Shown piece after piece: positions 1-13,240 of a stretch of 64,000 nucleotides of DNA. The first letter of the stretch is position 1, and the number at the start of each line of letters is the position of its first letter. The position numbers and the translations under genes are program-made. The notes below the pieces were generated by a model, which saw nothing but the letters and a program-made list of their open reading frames with translations, was not told the origin of the DNA and searched no databases. The stretch spans positions 76,136,458-76,200,457 of the forward strand of contig NC_030823.1 of the NCBI RefSeq assembly GCF_001704415.2. Reading direction: 5' to 3'. The DNA comes from Capra hircus (taxonomy: Eukaryota; Chordata; Mammalia; Artiodactyla; Bovidae).

Positions 1-656
1 GTGGTAGACTAGGACAAGGAAGAAGAGGGTTAGGAGGCACTCTTGAGTACTCATGGTGTCTGCTCGTTGCCAGAGCTGGTGCTCATTGCCTATGATTAAA
101 TCTGTGTTAGGCCATTTTATCTGACAAGCTTTCCAGGGTGTAATAGATCAAAGAAAAATAGTGAGCTGACCTCAGATGGGACTGATTCTATCATACAGTT
201 AGTGGTGATGTAAGAGGCCAGCCTCTTTGGCCAAATGAGTCTAGGAAGAGAAGGTTTTGGCTTAGTTCCTTTACTGACAGGCAACAAAGAGCAAGGCCCT
301 TCATTCACCCAGGTGCTGGATCATTGCGGTCATTCTAGCCGTGGTATCCAATCCTTATTATCTGAGAGCAATGCACTCAACACTGGGCACAACACAGAAA
401 GGATGAAGTCTTGGTCTTTGCCTCAGAAACATGTTTACGGTATTTGCAGACATACACACACATGTCTGCAAACCAGCAGTTCACAAGGTGCCATAGAAAT
501 ATGCTGAACAGGTAACCACACACTGGGTGTCTAGAGAAATACTGAAGTGGTTGATAGGATTTAAACCCTAAGATTTGGATACATTGTTGCTGTGTCACAG
601 GTGTCCTGGGCAGCACACAGCCTAAGAAAGTAGAGTCATAAAAACACACAGTGGCA

Positions 657-831
657 GGGACTTTCCTGACGGTCCGGAGGTTAAGACCTCACCTTCCAGG
701 CAGGGGGTGTGGATTTGATCCCTGGTCAAGGAGCTCAGATCCCACAAGCCTCGTGGCCAGAAAACCAAAACCTAAAACAGAAAAAAATAGTGCAATATAA
801 AGACTTTAAAACATGGCCTCCATCTAAACAA
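657..831 (+). mobile_element. CHR-2-type tRNA-Glu SINE
   Basis: The element starts GGGACTTTCCTGACGGTCC, has a degenerate tRNA B-box (GATTTGATCCCTGGTC), and ends in the typical A-rich AAAGACTTTAAAACATGG tail region. Confidence 0.85.
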
Positions 832-1700
832 CGACAACATAGGCCGAGTCGGGGAGTGTTAGAATATTACTCAGGGATTCAGCGTGTAGCTGACTCTGAA
901 AGCGGAAGTCGGAGTTAAAATGCGCTCTCATACCAGTGGAATAGAGACTGTTACAGGGGCCAGGGCAGTCACAGAAAGTGACTTCAGAGGAAGAGCAGAA
1001 ATGGTGAGAATTACCACATACCTACGTGGGAGAAGAGCATTCCACGTGCTCAAATCAGAAGATACAGTGACGATACAGTGTGATGCATTTTATATAAGCG
1101 TAGACAGAGAGTGAAACGGTAGCAAAAAGTACTATCAGCGAAGGTCGAGCTTTAAAGATCCTATAGGAGCTGGGGAGGTAGAGCGCACACAGACACATTC
1201 AGACATCTGGGGCACGAACCTGCCTGCAAAGAGACGGCTTTAATTTAGCCGAGCACCTCCCATACTGCCACTCAGCACAGACAGTATGCGGGAGAACTGG
1301 CATTTGGCAGGCCAGTTCCAAACGAGCATAATCATTCCAGTTGCGTGGTTTGGAGGAAAAACCACTGATCAGGGGCCAGGTGAGAATGGGGGTTAAGTCA
1401 TGAGTCGCTTCTATATCAAGGGAGATGGTTTGAGAGGAAGCAGGGGATATGGCCACAGCTAAAGTGTCTTCCAGAAACAAGCAAAGATTTTTTTCAGATT
1501 AGGTGAGACAGGTACGTGAGAGCAAAGGAGACTAAGAGTGTACATTCTAGAGGAGATAAACAGAGTCACAGAGATTTCAGACTCGGAACGGCGCGGGCAG
1601 GTGTTTTAGCCTTCAGATTGGGAACATCCATCTCTATCCATCTCTATGGAAGAATTAGAGTTCTTTGGTGAACAGATATGTATTTAAGGGAGATTAAGCC

Positions 1701-1796
1701 GGGAGTTGGTGATGGACAGGGAGGCCTGGAGTGCTGCAATTCATGGGGTCGCAAAGAGTCGGACACGGCTGAGCAACTGAACTGAACTGAACAGAC
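1701..1796 (+). mobile_element. BovB LINE 3' terminus
   Basis: About 95 bp of BovB 3' end is present, ending in the diagnostic ACTGAACTGA tail. Confidence 0.85.
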
Positions 1797-2299
1797 TGAA
1801 GGTTGTTTAACAAAGACCTTCCATCCACCCACATAGCAAGACCGCCGAGGCCATGATACATTTGGCTAGAAGTCATTTTCACACATACAGTAGGTGACAT
1901 GGGGCAGACAGGCTGAAACACAGGCACTCAGAAGGAACCGTTTTCTGGGATCCAGCTTAATGGCAGTCATTTCAAAGGAGTGACTTTTGTGCAAATAACA
2001 TGGTTGAAATGGTGCCCATAGCTAATGGGTCAGAATTTACAAAGAAGTCACTGCTTGGTTGCATAGTAACCACAAGAAATGAACCCATTTTCAGAATTCA
2101 CATTGTGGTGAGTGTGTTTGAGAAGGACTAGTTCTCGGCGCCATTTCCTCTGCTGCCAGGGGCTTGCACAGGGCTCCGTTCTGCCTCTCTGACTGGCCGT
2201 GCTCCTGTGGGCTCTCTGCCCGCTTTGCTGGTGCTCACACCCACCCACCTGCTCACCCGGCGTTCCCCTGTGATGCCGTGTGTGCCCTCCCTCCCGCTT

Positions 2300-2441
2300 C
2301 AGCCACAAAACAAGATCTGGTCTTGTTTTTTCTGCTAGGTCTGTCTGCTCATGGGATGTTAGCTCCCCAACCAGGGATTGAATCCACACCCTCGGCAGTG
2401 AAAGCCCCAAGTCCTAATCACTGATTGCCAAGGGATTCCTG
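2300..2441 (-). mobile_element. CHR-type SINE fragment
   Basis: The antisense tRNA-like end reads CCAACCAGGGATTGAATCC and ends near AGGGATTCCT. Confidence 0.7.
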
Positions 2442-3466
2442 TGAGGTTTTTTTAAACCTTGAGAATCGTCATTCTTTACCTCCACTGGTCTTTAATATTA
2501 CCTTTAACCAATTGGTAATGAACCACTGTGTTTGGCAGATGAGGTTTTTGTGTGCCTGTGGGTTTATGTGTGTTTATGGCGAAAAGGACAGCATATTTGT
2601 AACTGACTTTAACTAGAGCTATTCTAGGCTTAGGGGGAAAAAAATTAATTCCTTTGTTTCACTCAGAAATCGTTTGATGACTTGATGGTCTACCAGTAGG
2701 CATCATTTGTGCAGGGGGTTAATTGATTTGTTTGATGAAGAGTTTTTCAAGTTATAAAGGCTGAGATGTAGATTGACTTATTTCTTTAGAGATGATACAA
2801 TTAGATTTAAACGTGAAATATTTCTTTTAAAATATTTTCCTTTGTTTTTCAAGTTGTCACATCATTTGCTATTTCCTTAGCACTTTTAAGGAAAGACACA
2901 GGCTTAAAATTCATGGTAACTATGTCAGATATTGAAAAACACTGGAAGCCAAAATTCATGATAACTGATTAATGTTATACAGCCCTATTAAGCATAAAAA
3001 GTGTATTTAACTTCCTAAATGTGAAACCTAAGCAGTTTGAGGTTTAAAGATTTGTAATATAAGGAAAAACCATTGAAGAAACAATGCAGAAAAAACAACA
3101 GAAGATAGCTTTAGACACACTCATCACTTATATTTAAAAACAAAGGTTTAAGTGCCAAAATTTTTCCTAATGGATTTAGTACGTGATACATCCCAGAGAT
3201 AATTACATTACATTTTTTTAAACCTTTCTGCCATAAAGGCTCCAGAACAATTTGTCAATGTGATCATCACAACACAATTTTGGGAGAAGTAATTGCAATG
3301 AAAGTGTAATTAAGAAATAAGAAGCTCCCTCTCTCCACTCTGCATCTCTGCAAGTCTTTCTTCTCTAGCTCTTTGGTCACAGACTTTGTAAAGATTTTTT
3401 CCAACCTCACAGTCAACACCCTCACTTCCCATTCATCAACCCGCCTACCACCCTCTCAGTCCTTTC

Positions 3467-3585
3467 CTCCTACACCTGCTCACAGTCACACACCAACATC
3501 ACCCCCACCCCCCCATCTTTCAGCTCCTACACCTGCTCATAGTCACATACCAACATCACCCCCCACCACTCCCCCGCATCTTCCA
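3467..3585. repeat. Two-copy tandem duplication, about 57-bp period
   Basis: The block starting CTCCTACACCTGCTCA and running to the CATCTTTCAG or CATCTTCCAG end occurs twice back to back, with small changes inside a C-rich part. Confidence 0.85.
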
Positions 3586-4324
3586 GTTTCTAAGGAATTA
3601 AATCCTGCGGACCAAGCTTGAACATTTATTTTACTCCACCCCTCCCAGATGTTTGGCTTTCTTCTTTTTGAATCTCTTTCCTCTCCTAGTTTCCAGGAAA
3701 CATGAAACCACCTTCTCTAGGCTTTCTTCCTTATCTCAGTCCTCCGGCTCCACTTTCTCGGTTGGCTCCTTAATTACTGGTGTTGGTATCTTTCTGGGAG
3801 TGATCACTCCCTCCCAGGCTTCTAGGTCTGTGTCTCAAGTTTTGCTCTCTCTTCTGTTTTAAAGACCCAAGTTGTCCAACTATACACCAGACACCTAGAA
3901 CCCGTATCCCAGGAATCTCAGAACAGCCTTACCAAAACTCAACTCAAAACCTTCCTCCGTTAACCTACTCTGCTCTTGCAGTCCCTGAACCAGGAATCCT
4001 ATCAGTTTTCACACAGTGAGTTTGGAAGGCAGAAACTTAGAACCTATTCTGAATGTGTTCATTCCTCTTACGCAGCTTTCACTTATAAAATATTCCCAAG
4101 TCGACAGTCTTTGTATGTCTTGAAATATTCACTCCTGTCCACTTCAGCTGCCATAGCTCCAGTGCAGCCCACCTGGCTTCCTACAGTAGAGCCCTCTGAG
4201 ACTGCTCAGTGTCATGCGGCAGGCAGCCTGGATGCGAGGGCGGAGTCTGGGGAGAATGGATACACATATATGTGTGACTGAGTTCCTTCGCTGTTCCCCT
4301 GCGATGATCACAGCATTGCTAATC

Positions 4325-4559
4325 AGCTATGCCTGCATGCGTTACTGTCTCTTCAGTCACGCCTGACTCTCTTGCAACCCCATGGACTAGAGCCCAGCAG
4401 GTGCCTCTGTCCAGGGAATTCCCCAGGTGAGCATACTGGAGTGGGTTGCCAAGCCTTCTTCCAGGGGATCTTCCAACCAAGGGACCGAACCCAGGTCTCA
4501 CGTCTCCTGCATTGACGAGCGGGTTGTTTACCACTAACTAGCACCACCTGGGAAGCCCA
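4325..4559 (-). mobile_element. Bov-tA SINE
   Basis: The antisense copy runs from the BovA body (GCAACCCCATGGACTAG) to the tRNA-Glu head (CACCTGGGAAGCCCA). Confidence 0.9.
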
Positions 4560-5584
4560 TTAGTGGGTTATACCCCTGTACAAAATAAAAAGGTTTTTTT
4601 TAAGAGAAACATCTGAGTTTGTAACCCCACACCTCTGTGTTTTTCTTGCTAGTGAGAACTTTTTAGAAACAGAAGTGGGTTTTGCCTTCTTTTGTTTATT
4701 CATCTATTTATGTCTTTCCGTACGATAAAGTTCGGTTCGACCTGGCTGCTTTGGGGTGGCGGCACCTGATGGGTCAGAATAGCTTGTGACGCACTTTCTC
4801 CCTTTAACAGGGGTGTGATTTAGATCCATGAGACATCAAGTGGGCTTGGGGAGACCTTGTCCTCAGGTTTAAGAAGCAAAGGGACGGAGAGGCACCTTTC
4901 TGTCTCCGGTCTGTATTTTATGAGATGGTGCACCTAGTCATTTTGAGACCTTGAGGGCAGTGAGGTCAACACCCTGTGAATGTCAGAGAATCTACGGCAG
5001 GAACCTGGGCTCTGATACCATTGTGGATGCACTGAATTAACCCTTTGGGGGAAAACAGTAAATTCCTTGGTGTTTATTCTGTTTGAGGGTTTCTTTTTCC
5101 CCCGCCTCTGCTAGTTGCAGCGGAAGGTATTTTAACCGCATCTGGAGAGCGTCTGGCAGGCTCCCACCCCGCGCCCTCATCTTGCCTGAACTCCACTCTG
5201 AATCCGCACATGGGTCACCCACCTGCTGAGAGCGCCCCTGCGGGTCTGGTTGCCCGAGGAGAAGAGTGGGGAATAGGAGGTCCTTCCACCGGCAGAGCAG
5301 TTTCCCTTCCAGATTCGAGCCCTTTCTATCTCTCCTCCTGCTTTCACTTTTTTGAAATGTTCTAGGTTCTCCACTCGGGGCCTCACTGGTCTTTTTCTCT
5401 GAAAGACTCATCTTTCCTCCCTGGCCAGCTCCAGCCTGTCCTTCTCAGCTTAGACACTGCTGTTTCCAGGGCATCTTCCTTTATCCCCCCAGGGTCGGGC
5501 TAGGCGTTGTCTGTCGATTGCCGTGGTCAGCTGTGCTCGGCTCCACTAAGGCACTTGGCATGATGCTGTGTGGTTACAGCCAGT

Positions 5585-5722
5585 GATGAAGAGAGCTGAC
5601 TTCAAGCCCTGCTGTCTGCACTCAAATCCCATCTCTGCTGCTCATGAGCTGAATAGGCCTGGACAAATTATTCACGGTACCTTATTGTGCCTTCTCCATC
5701 TCCAGAGTCGGGGTGGGAATTA
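5585..5722 (+). mobile_element. MIR remnant
   Basis: An old MIR core is recognisable by the order TCAAATCCCATCTCTGCTG, a loss of signal, and then GACAAATTATTCACGG. Confidence 0.65.
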
Positions 5723-5960
5723 TACACACACCACGTGATTGCAATGAACGAGGAAGCTAATACGTACGGCACATTCACACAGACACTGGAGATGGGGTGT
5801 GAGGGTGCGGGTACGTGACAGGGGCTGCGCAGGCGCCAGTGTTACTAGGACTACATGTCGACTGGGCTGGACGTCACCTGACACCAGGTGCGCTTCCCTG
5901 GCGTCACAGACACGGCGTCTTGCATACAACAGGGATTTGACTACATGTACTGGGTGAATT

Positions 5961-6241
5961 CGCAGAAGGCAACGGCACCCCACCCCAGCACTCTTGCCTG
6001 GAAAATCCCATGGATGGAGGAGCCTGGTGGGCTGCAGTCCATGGGGTCGCTAAGAGTCGGGCACGACTGAGCGACTTCACTTTCACTTTTCACTTTCATG
6101 CATTGGAGAAGGAAATGGCAACCCACTCCAGTGTTCTTGCCTGGAGAATCCCAGGGACGGGGAAGCCTCGTGGGCTGCTGTCTCTGGGATCGCACAGAGC
6201 TGGACATGACTGAAGCGACTTAGCAGCAGTAGCAGCAGCAT
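5961..6241 (+). mobile_element. BovA2 SINE
   Basis: This dimeric BovA element has two GGCAAC...CCACTCCAG modules and an (AGC)n tail. Near-identical 9-bp flanks (GGGTGAATT and GAGTGAATT) look like a target-site duplication. Confidence 0.93.
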
Positions 6242-6499
6242 TGAGTGAATTAACAGTGAAACATTGGCTTTTATTAAACAAGAAGACCCTGTTTGGCCTG
6301 TTTCCTTTATAGGGGCAAAGCCCCAGTCTCTCAGTTTGTTATTTAGAAAATGAAAGAGTTCATGTTTCTCTCTCTTCCAGTGATAGTAAGGAACACAGTC
6401 TCTTATTAAAAATTAACAACATATGATGGAAGACCACAGAAGAATATGCTCTCAGAGTGAAGCAGAATTTCTCCACAAATAAATCTTTTGGTTTGTGAT

Positions 6500-6532
6500 A
6501 TCTATCTGTCTGTCTATCTGTCTGTCTATCCA
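6500..6532. repeat. TATC/TGTC tetranucleotide repeat
   Basis: The run is ATCTATCTGTCTGTCTATC and continues, just upstream of a Bov-tA SINE. Confidence 0.9.
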
Positions 6533-6537
6533 TATAG

Positions 6538-6745
6538 GGTTGCCTAGTGGCTCAGACAGTAAAGAATCCTTCTGCAAAGTGGGAGACCCAGGTTCTATCC
6601 CTGGGTCAGGAAGATTCCCCTGGAGGAGGAAATGGCAACCCACTCCAGTATTCTTGCCTGGAGAATCCCATGGACAGAGGAGCCTGGCGGCCCACAGTCC
6701 ATGGGGTCACAAAGAGTGAGCAACTAACATTTCACTTCGCTTCAT
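6538..6745 (+). mobile_element. Bov-tA SINE
   Basis: A tRNA-Glu head (GGTTGCCTAGTGGCTCAG) is followed by a BovA body ending near CACAAAGAGTGAGCAACT. Confidence 0.93.
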
Positions 6746-7544
6746 ATATGTATTTACTTTGCTGATGTTTTTTAAAAAGAAAACCCAAATTTAAGAAATT
6801 TATAATTGGGAGATGTTCATGATATACTTCTCTCCAAACATTGCTTTAATTAAATGACTTTCATGCCATGGTGAATTGTGTAAACATATAGGGGCTAAAA
6901 ACCCTAAAAAATAAGTGGAGTTATTTATAAGCTCTATTGGTAAACTCATATATTCATTTGGTATACCATAAAGTAGCAATCAAAAACCACTCTGAAAAAA
7001 AATTATATTTACACATTTTCAACAGAATCCAGATTTATCTTCTTCACCCACAGGCTTTATTTCCCCGCATTTGTTTATTCCTTACCTGTAGTAGAAATGA
7101 CGCTGGCTCTTTGGCCTGAAGGCCATGTCCTCTTTCCATGGGAATCTGGAGCAATTGTCTCAAACCCACCATCCCTTCTATTAGGTGATGGATGCTGTGT
7201 CCATGTCTATAAAAAGCTGTGAGTACGTTTTCTATAAAGATGTTTAAGGGTGAACTCACACATAGTGTGCAGGAATTTTCTAAAGCAACTTCATGTTAAG
7301 CAGATGATTAAGGACGCTTTATTGTATCGTTCAGTCCTGAAATTTTATGATTCCTAAAACGGCCCAGTATCCAATGCAGCCTTTTCCCCAGTGGCTCTTT
7401 ACAGCATCTGCATTGCAATTCCAGGAGGACAGAGCCACGATGGCAAACATTTACCAGATGTGCCACGAAAGTTCCTCTGAATCTCAAGAGTAATTCTCTG
7501 TAAGAGTGCAAGATAATCTTTATGTTTCTCAGAAGCATAAAAAT

Positions 7545-8050
7545 AAAACGCTTTTTAAAATAACCTTTAATTGGGGGATAATTTTAGATTCACAGAAAAG
7601 TTGCCAAGAGAGTTCCCATCCACTTTTTCACTCAGCTTCCTCAAATTTTAACCTTTTACATAACCACAGTCCATTTGTCAAAACTGAGAAATAGACGTTG
7701 AGATTTCACCAGTTTTTAACGCCAGTGCCCTCCTTCTGCTGCGGTGTCCAGTCCAGAACAGCACAGTAATTATTCACGAAGCCTCTGCAGTCTCCTCGGA
7801 CCTGTGACTGTTCTTAACGTCTTCCCTTGGTTTTCATGATCTCGAAACTCTTGAAGAGTTACTGGTCAGGTGTCTTGTAGAATGAATTTGAGCTGGGGTT
7901 TGTCTGATGGACCAACTGAACGGCGATGCTCTCTCTTGAACGTAGATACTAATGATAAGTAATTCTCAAGAGGATTTTACTATTAAACTAGCCTCCTTTA
8001 GGGCTGAGAAGCTCACAGCACTAACACCCAGTGTGCTGTTCACTTCCCAC
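7545..8050 (+). mobile_element. Ancient L1 remnant
   Basis: The stretch with GATTCACAGAAAAGTTGCC, CATTTGTCAAAACTGAGAA and CTGGTCAGGTGTCTTGTAG follows the order of a familiar mammalian L1M segment. Ends and orientation are approximate. Confidence 0.5.
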
Positions 8051-8726
8051 AGCGATGCTGGAGCCCGGGGCTCACTGGGGGTCACTGGGGTCCCGTGACT
8101 CCCAGTGGAATATGCGCCACTCTGCAGCTAGGCTGTTACCGCAGTGACTTGTCCTCATCCACGTGGCACTGACCTCCCCTCTGAAATGCAGGTAGTACCT
8201 CCATCACAGATGCCCTCACTCAAGTATCAGTGGATACAGATTTCCTTATGGAAACTTCCACCGGGTCTTTGCTATGAGCTTTCTGTAGCTGGTCCTTTCC
8301 TGCTTCACATTTGCATCCCTGACAATGAAAGCAGGAAAGCTTATTCTGCCTCTGAGTCTTTACGAATCCCTCCTCTTCACCACACTACAGACAGATGGGG
8401 CTTATCCACCCAGTATTAAGATAAGAAGGCAAACCTTACTCTCGGGCCCTAAATCCATGGGTGGAAGGCGGAGCCTCTGAGCCCCCCGCCCTCTTAGCCT
8501 GGACCGTTGTCTGCATGGTGGCCCAGCCCACGGTAATTCGAGGTGCCACCTAGCACCCCATGGGACGTATATTAAAGAATAATGTAACACCAGTGGCTTT
8601 GGTGTTATCTGGAGGAGCAGCGAGGGAGGTAGGTTATCCTGACCTCGTCCTGGCTAAGCGGAGTGTCAGGAGGCCACCTCAAGGGAAGACTATCCGTCTA
8701 AGCCCCCCGATGTCATACTAGCAGTA

Positions 8727-8938
8727 GCTGCTGTTTAGCTGCTAAGTTGTGTCTTGACTCTTTGCGACCCCACAGACTGTAGCCCGCCAGGGTCCTCTGT
8801 CCATGGGATTTCCCAGGCAAGAGTACTGGAGTGAGTAGCCATTCCCTTCTCCAGGGTATCTTCCCAACCCAGAGACCAGACTTGTGTCTCCTACATGGGC
8901 AGGTAGATTCTTTACCGCTGAAGCACTGGGGGAGTCCA
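8727..8938 (-). mobile_element. Bov-tA SINE
   Basis: The antisense BovA body (TTTGCGACCCCACAGACTG) is followed by the tRNA part (TTCTTTACCGCTGAAGCAC). Confidence 0.92.
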
Positions 8939-9804
8939 TCACACCAGCAGGGCAAGAGCTTACTCAGCATTAACTAGTACCCTCACCTTCATCATCATCA
9001 TGGTTGCTGTCATTCCTACATTGAGAGGGACGCTCTAAGCCATTTCAAATATTTTCCCATTTTTCTAATTCTATTTTATATTCTCCATTTTCAAAAGATG
9101 TGGCTACATGTTCTAAGATTCACAGTGGGTCCATTGTTCTGATTTATTATAACTCTCAGAGCAGTTTTCAAGAATCCACAAGTTGAGGATATTGTATGAC
9201 ATGACCCTTAACTTCTAAAAACATAGCTATGTTCTGTTTCATAGTCTTTCAATCATTGTCTCAAAATCAATTAGCAGAAAATATAGAGATTAAATGTAGC
9301 TTTAAATGAACTTCTTTAACACACAGTCAATATTAATTTTCTAATTACAAATATAATATATTCACAATAACAGTGTAGACACAGAAGTATGCAAATAGAT
9401 GGACAATAAGGTAAGCAGTTAAAAATATTTATTAGTTAATATAATGATGCATACGCTTCTAGATTCTCTTCCCCATGCATATACCAAAGTGACTCAATTT
9501 AATTTAACAAAAACTTTAATCGTACCATATGCTGCAAAACCACTCTACCAGAATTCCCACTCCGTTTTTGGAGACTCTGCAGTTCCCCCAGTAGTTTGCA
9601 TAATTCTTTAAAAGTATCTATTAACAGTTATATAGCATGTGAATTTCATTTAACTATTTCTGTAATCTGAAGGCCTGATTTCAGTTAACAAATTTTTTCC
9701 AGTCATCCTTGGAAAACTTTTAACATTTCTCAATTCCACTCACTGTAAGATTGTAGTAACTGTAGTTTTTTGATGTGTAATTCATTTTTGTGAGAAAGTG
9801 AAAA

Positions 9805-9992
9805 TGAGTGAAAGCCACTCAGTCGTGTCTGACTCATTGCTACCCCATGGGCTATACAGCCCATGGAATTCTCTAGGCCTGAATACTGGAGTGGGTAGCC
9901 TTTCCCTTCTCCAGGGGATCTTCCCAACCCAGGAATCGAACCAGGGTACCCTGAATTACAGGCAGATTCTTTACCAACTGAGCAATCAGGGA
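9805..9992 (-). mobile_element. Bov-tA SINE
   Basis: The antisense copy runs from CCACTCAGTCGTGTCTGAC to TTTACCAACTGAGCAATCA. Confidence 0.92.
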
Positions 9993-10553
9993 CAAAATCT
10001 AAATTTTAAAGAAAATGTAATTTTGTTGAGATAGGTGAGAGACTATGAAATAAGAACTTATAATACAAAAAAAAAAAAAAACAACAACCCAGTGCTTTCT
10101 CACTAAATGTGCTCCAATTTACCTCTATTTCATTCGCGTGTAACTTTCATTCTTAAAAAAAAAATACCATTGATATTTCTCATTACAGTAAGAATTCACT
10201 TAATTGTGGCCTCAGCTTCCCCCTCACTAGGGTCAATTGGAATAGATTCTCATAAGGAGAAAAATGATGTGAAAAAATTAAATCTATGAGCTTCTCATGA
10301 GATTTCCGTCAGAATTATCTCAGCCGAAGTATACTTTTTTGTTCTATGACATGAAATGATGTACTAGGCCAGAAACCAGATTTCTTTTATTATAAGTCAG
10401 GCATAAAAATGATTTTTCTATCTCTGTAAATTAGGTATAAGTTATGCAAATATGTTAATGAACTGATAATTCAAACCCATGTGGTTTGTTTTTGTTGGAT
10501 CATTTTATCACTTATGAAAGGAAAGAAGACCTCTCTATTCATTTTATTTTATT

Positions 10554-10692
10554 ACACACACACACACACACACACACATTTTGGGTAACACCTCACAGCT
10601 GGCAGGATTCTAGTTCCCTGGCCAGGGCTTGAACCCATGCCTTATGAAGGGGTGCACAGAGTCTCAGCCACTGGAGCACCAGAGGACCTCTC
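10554..10692 (-). mobile_element. CHR-type SINE next to a (CA)n tract
   Basis: The (CA)n run at about 10554-10580 abuts an antisense tRNA-type SINE (CCAGGGCTTGAACCCATG, then CACTGGAGCACCAGAGGAC). Confidence 0.75.
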
Positions 10693-11806
10693 AGGCTTCC
10701 CGACCCTGAATGCCCCCTTTATTTGACCAGTGGCTCTGCTCCTGGATCTGAAATGGGTGGGCCAATTTCTGTTCTCACTGCTGACTTCACTTTAAAGGAT
10801 GACCAAAGCCTGTGAAAAGCACTGTTCCAGAGCTCTGCCTGCCCAGAGTCCACGCCTGCCTCAGGATTGAGGGCCACACCTCAAACTCAAGGGTATACAT
10901 GCTCTGTGAGATGAAAATGGCGCCTTAATGTGAGCAGTAAGTCAAGACGCAGCTGCAGTGAGAAATAGATGCATGACGAGGCGTTTTATTTTGGCCACCG
11001 CACACCCGCTCTTCAGTGTTGTGATGCTGTTGTGTTTTTTAATAACGAGATTCAGTCAAATCAGTTTCAACTCAATACACAGAGTTGACGTGCTGTCTGG
11101 GCCCCCAAGCTGGCACTGAACACTTGAGGACTCAGGTCTAATGAAGCCATGTCTGGAGGTTTTAAAAGAGTGAGAACATTAGCGTGGCTTGCACGAAAGC
11201 CTCTGGTATGCTTTCGACTTTGGGCAATGCCTCGGCCAGTCGGTAAGGAGGACAGTGAACTGGACGTGAGGCTGAAAGGAAGGCACGCCTGTCTCCATCC
11301 AGCAAACTGCTATTATTATCTTTTGGTGTGCATACAACTTATTTACAGTGTTGCTATATTAACTCTACAAAGAACAGAGACACACAGACAGAAGCTTGAG
11401 CTGTATAGTACTCCCATAGTTCTTTAGGACCACTTAATATTTCAATATTGCGTTAGCCTCTGATATCCTATAAATGTAAGTTAGAGGCAAGAAGAAAAGT
11501 CTTTCATAGGCTATCACTATTATACAACTTAAGATCTGTGTCAGTAGGTGAGGGGTTTGGGGTAGTGTTCTGGGTGATGGCCAGAAGGCTGGGTCCCAGA
11601 CTGCATGGCGCTGGTGTCTGAGCACCTCTGGGAAGGGAGGCCTGGAGCTCAGCACCCATGGGCCCCAGCCATTTCCACTGCTTGCCCGAGACAGAAATCA
11701 CAGCTGATGGGTCATTAGGAAACCACATGTTTTTGAGGGCTGGTATCTTTATTTTCACTCATAAGCCCTTCCTTGATAAAATTTCTTCAAAGCCCTCCAG
11801 GGGATG

Positions 11807-12072
11807 TTGTTATTTAGTTGCTAAGTCATGTCCGATTCTTTGCAGCCCCATGGAGTTCAGCCTGCCAGGCTCCTCTGTCCTCCACTATGTCCTGGAGTTT
11901 GTGCAGACTCATGTGCATTGAGTCGGCGATGCCATCCAACCATCTCACCCTTTGCCACTTTCTCCTTTTGCCTTCAACCTTTCCCAGCATCAGGATCTTT
12001 TCCAATGAGCTGGCTCTTTGCTGGCAAAGTATTGGAGCTTCAGCAACAGTCCTTCATCCGAGGAATGAGGAG
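11807..12072 (-). mobile_element. BovB 3' fragment
   Basis: The fragment is antisense: TTCTTTGCAGCCCCATGGAG, GATGCCATCCAACCATCTC and CAACCTTTCCCAGCATCAG occur in the order of a BovB 3' end. Confidence 0.88.
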
Positions 12073-12469
12073 CATGCAAAAGAAATATAGAAGACACACC
12101 CCTGGATATGAAAAGCACATCCATGCTAAGGGCACACGACATACTCTGGGGGGAGCTCAGAGTCTTTCCTTTCTTTCCCAGCACAAGTTGCATTAATTGC
12201 ACGAAAGTTCTGCAAAAATTGAGAATTCAAGATGGTAGGCACATGTAGATTCTTACTCAACTCATAATGGAAAATAAAATGAGATTTGGAGTGCCAATTA
12301 AATGAATAGGTGACTCAGCCCTGAGAGCCTCTTAAAATGGTAGCTTTAACGACCCCTGGATTCCTGACTCTTTTTTGAAAATTAGGACTACTGAGAGTCA
12401 CCAAGTGAAGAAAGCAGAGTGCTGGATGGGTGCCATTGGGATGAACGTTGATTCAGCACCACTTGTGTG

Positions 12470-12640
12470 CCTGCTGTGCATTTTGTGAACCCTCCACAAG
12501 TATTACTCCATCTAATCCTTTGTACCTACACGTACATGAGGTGTGGTGATTCTGTCTCCACACAGAAGGAGAACAAAGCTCACACATATTATTCAGTCTG
12601 CTCGAGGTCCTAAGTGGCTGGCTAGGATTCAACACCAGGT
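12470..12640 (-). mobile_element. MIR remnant
   Basis: The antisense MIR pattern includes TATTACTCCATCTAATCC and TGGCTAGGATTCAACACC. Confidence 0.6.
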
Positions 12641-13084
12641 CATTGTGACTGCGATGCAGAGCTCGGTTTGCTGTGGGTATGGGTTTGCATTTTGGTCTTC
12701 AGTGCAGGACGTAAATAGAGATGTGCAGGAAAATGTGGAAGCACACGAACATGTCAAGAGGAACCACAGTGCTGTCTTATGAAATGAGCAATTACACATC
12801 CCATATCTTACCATGAGTTTCAGAATTATCTTGCTCAATGTTGTGTTTCCATGTACGAACTGCATGAAGGCTAAAACCCAATATATTTATTATTTACCTT
12901 CCATAAATAGTCCCTGTGTAACACACAAGGCCTGACGATTCACCAGCAACTTTAAGGAACACAGATGGAGTTAACAAATCAGATTCCCAAAGGTGATAAT
13001 CATGGTGTTCATGAGAAAAACAGTGGTCGTTATCCATGTAAGTCCCTAAGTGAGGAAGGGCTCAGTGATTACTTAGGGGCTGAG

Positions 13085-13240
13085 TGCACTCATTAAATGC
13101 TTCACATTGTCCTACCTAACAGACAGAGCCCTAGTAGATATTACAGATTAACTGGAGAACTGATGTTCAGAGAGGCTGTGCCACTTTTCCAAGGTCAGAC
13201 AGCTGGAGAGTGGAGATGGAGGGATTCAAGCCATCCTGTG
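13085..13240 (-). mobile_element. MIR remnant
   Basis: The antisense MIR pattern includes CATTAAATGCTTCACATTG, CCAAGGTCAGACAGCTGG and GGATTCAAGCC. Confidence 0.65.

Noticed and set aside
3373..4000. A C/T-rich stretch thought at first to be a mucin-like exon (Ser/Thr/Pro-rich frame at 3373-3621)
   Set aside because: The composition comes from a two-copy tandem duplication. There is no acceptor-donor pair in phase 1, and the position is about 20 kb before exon 3.
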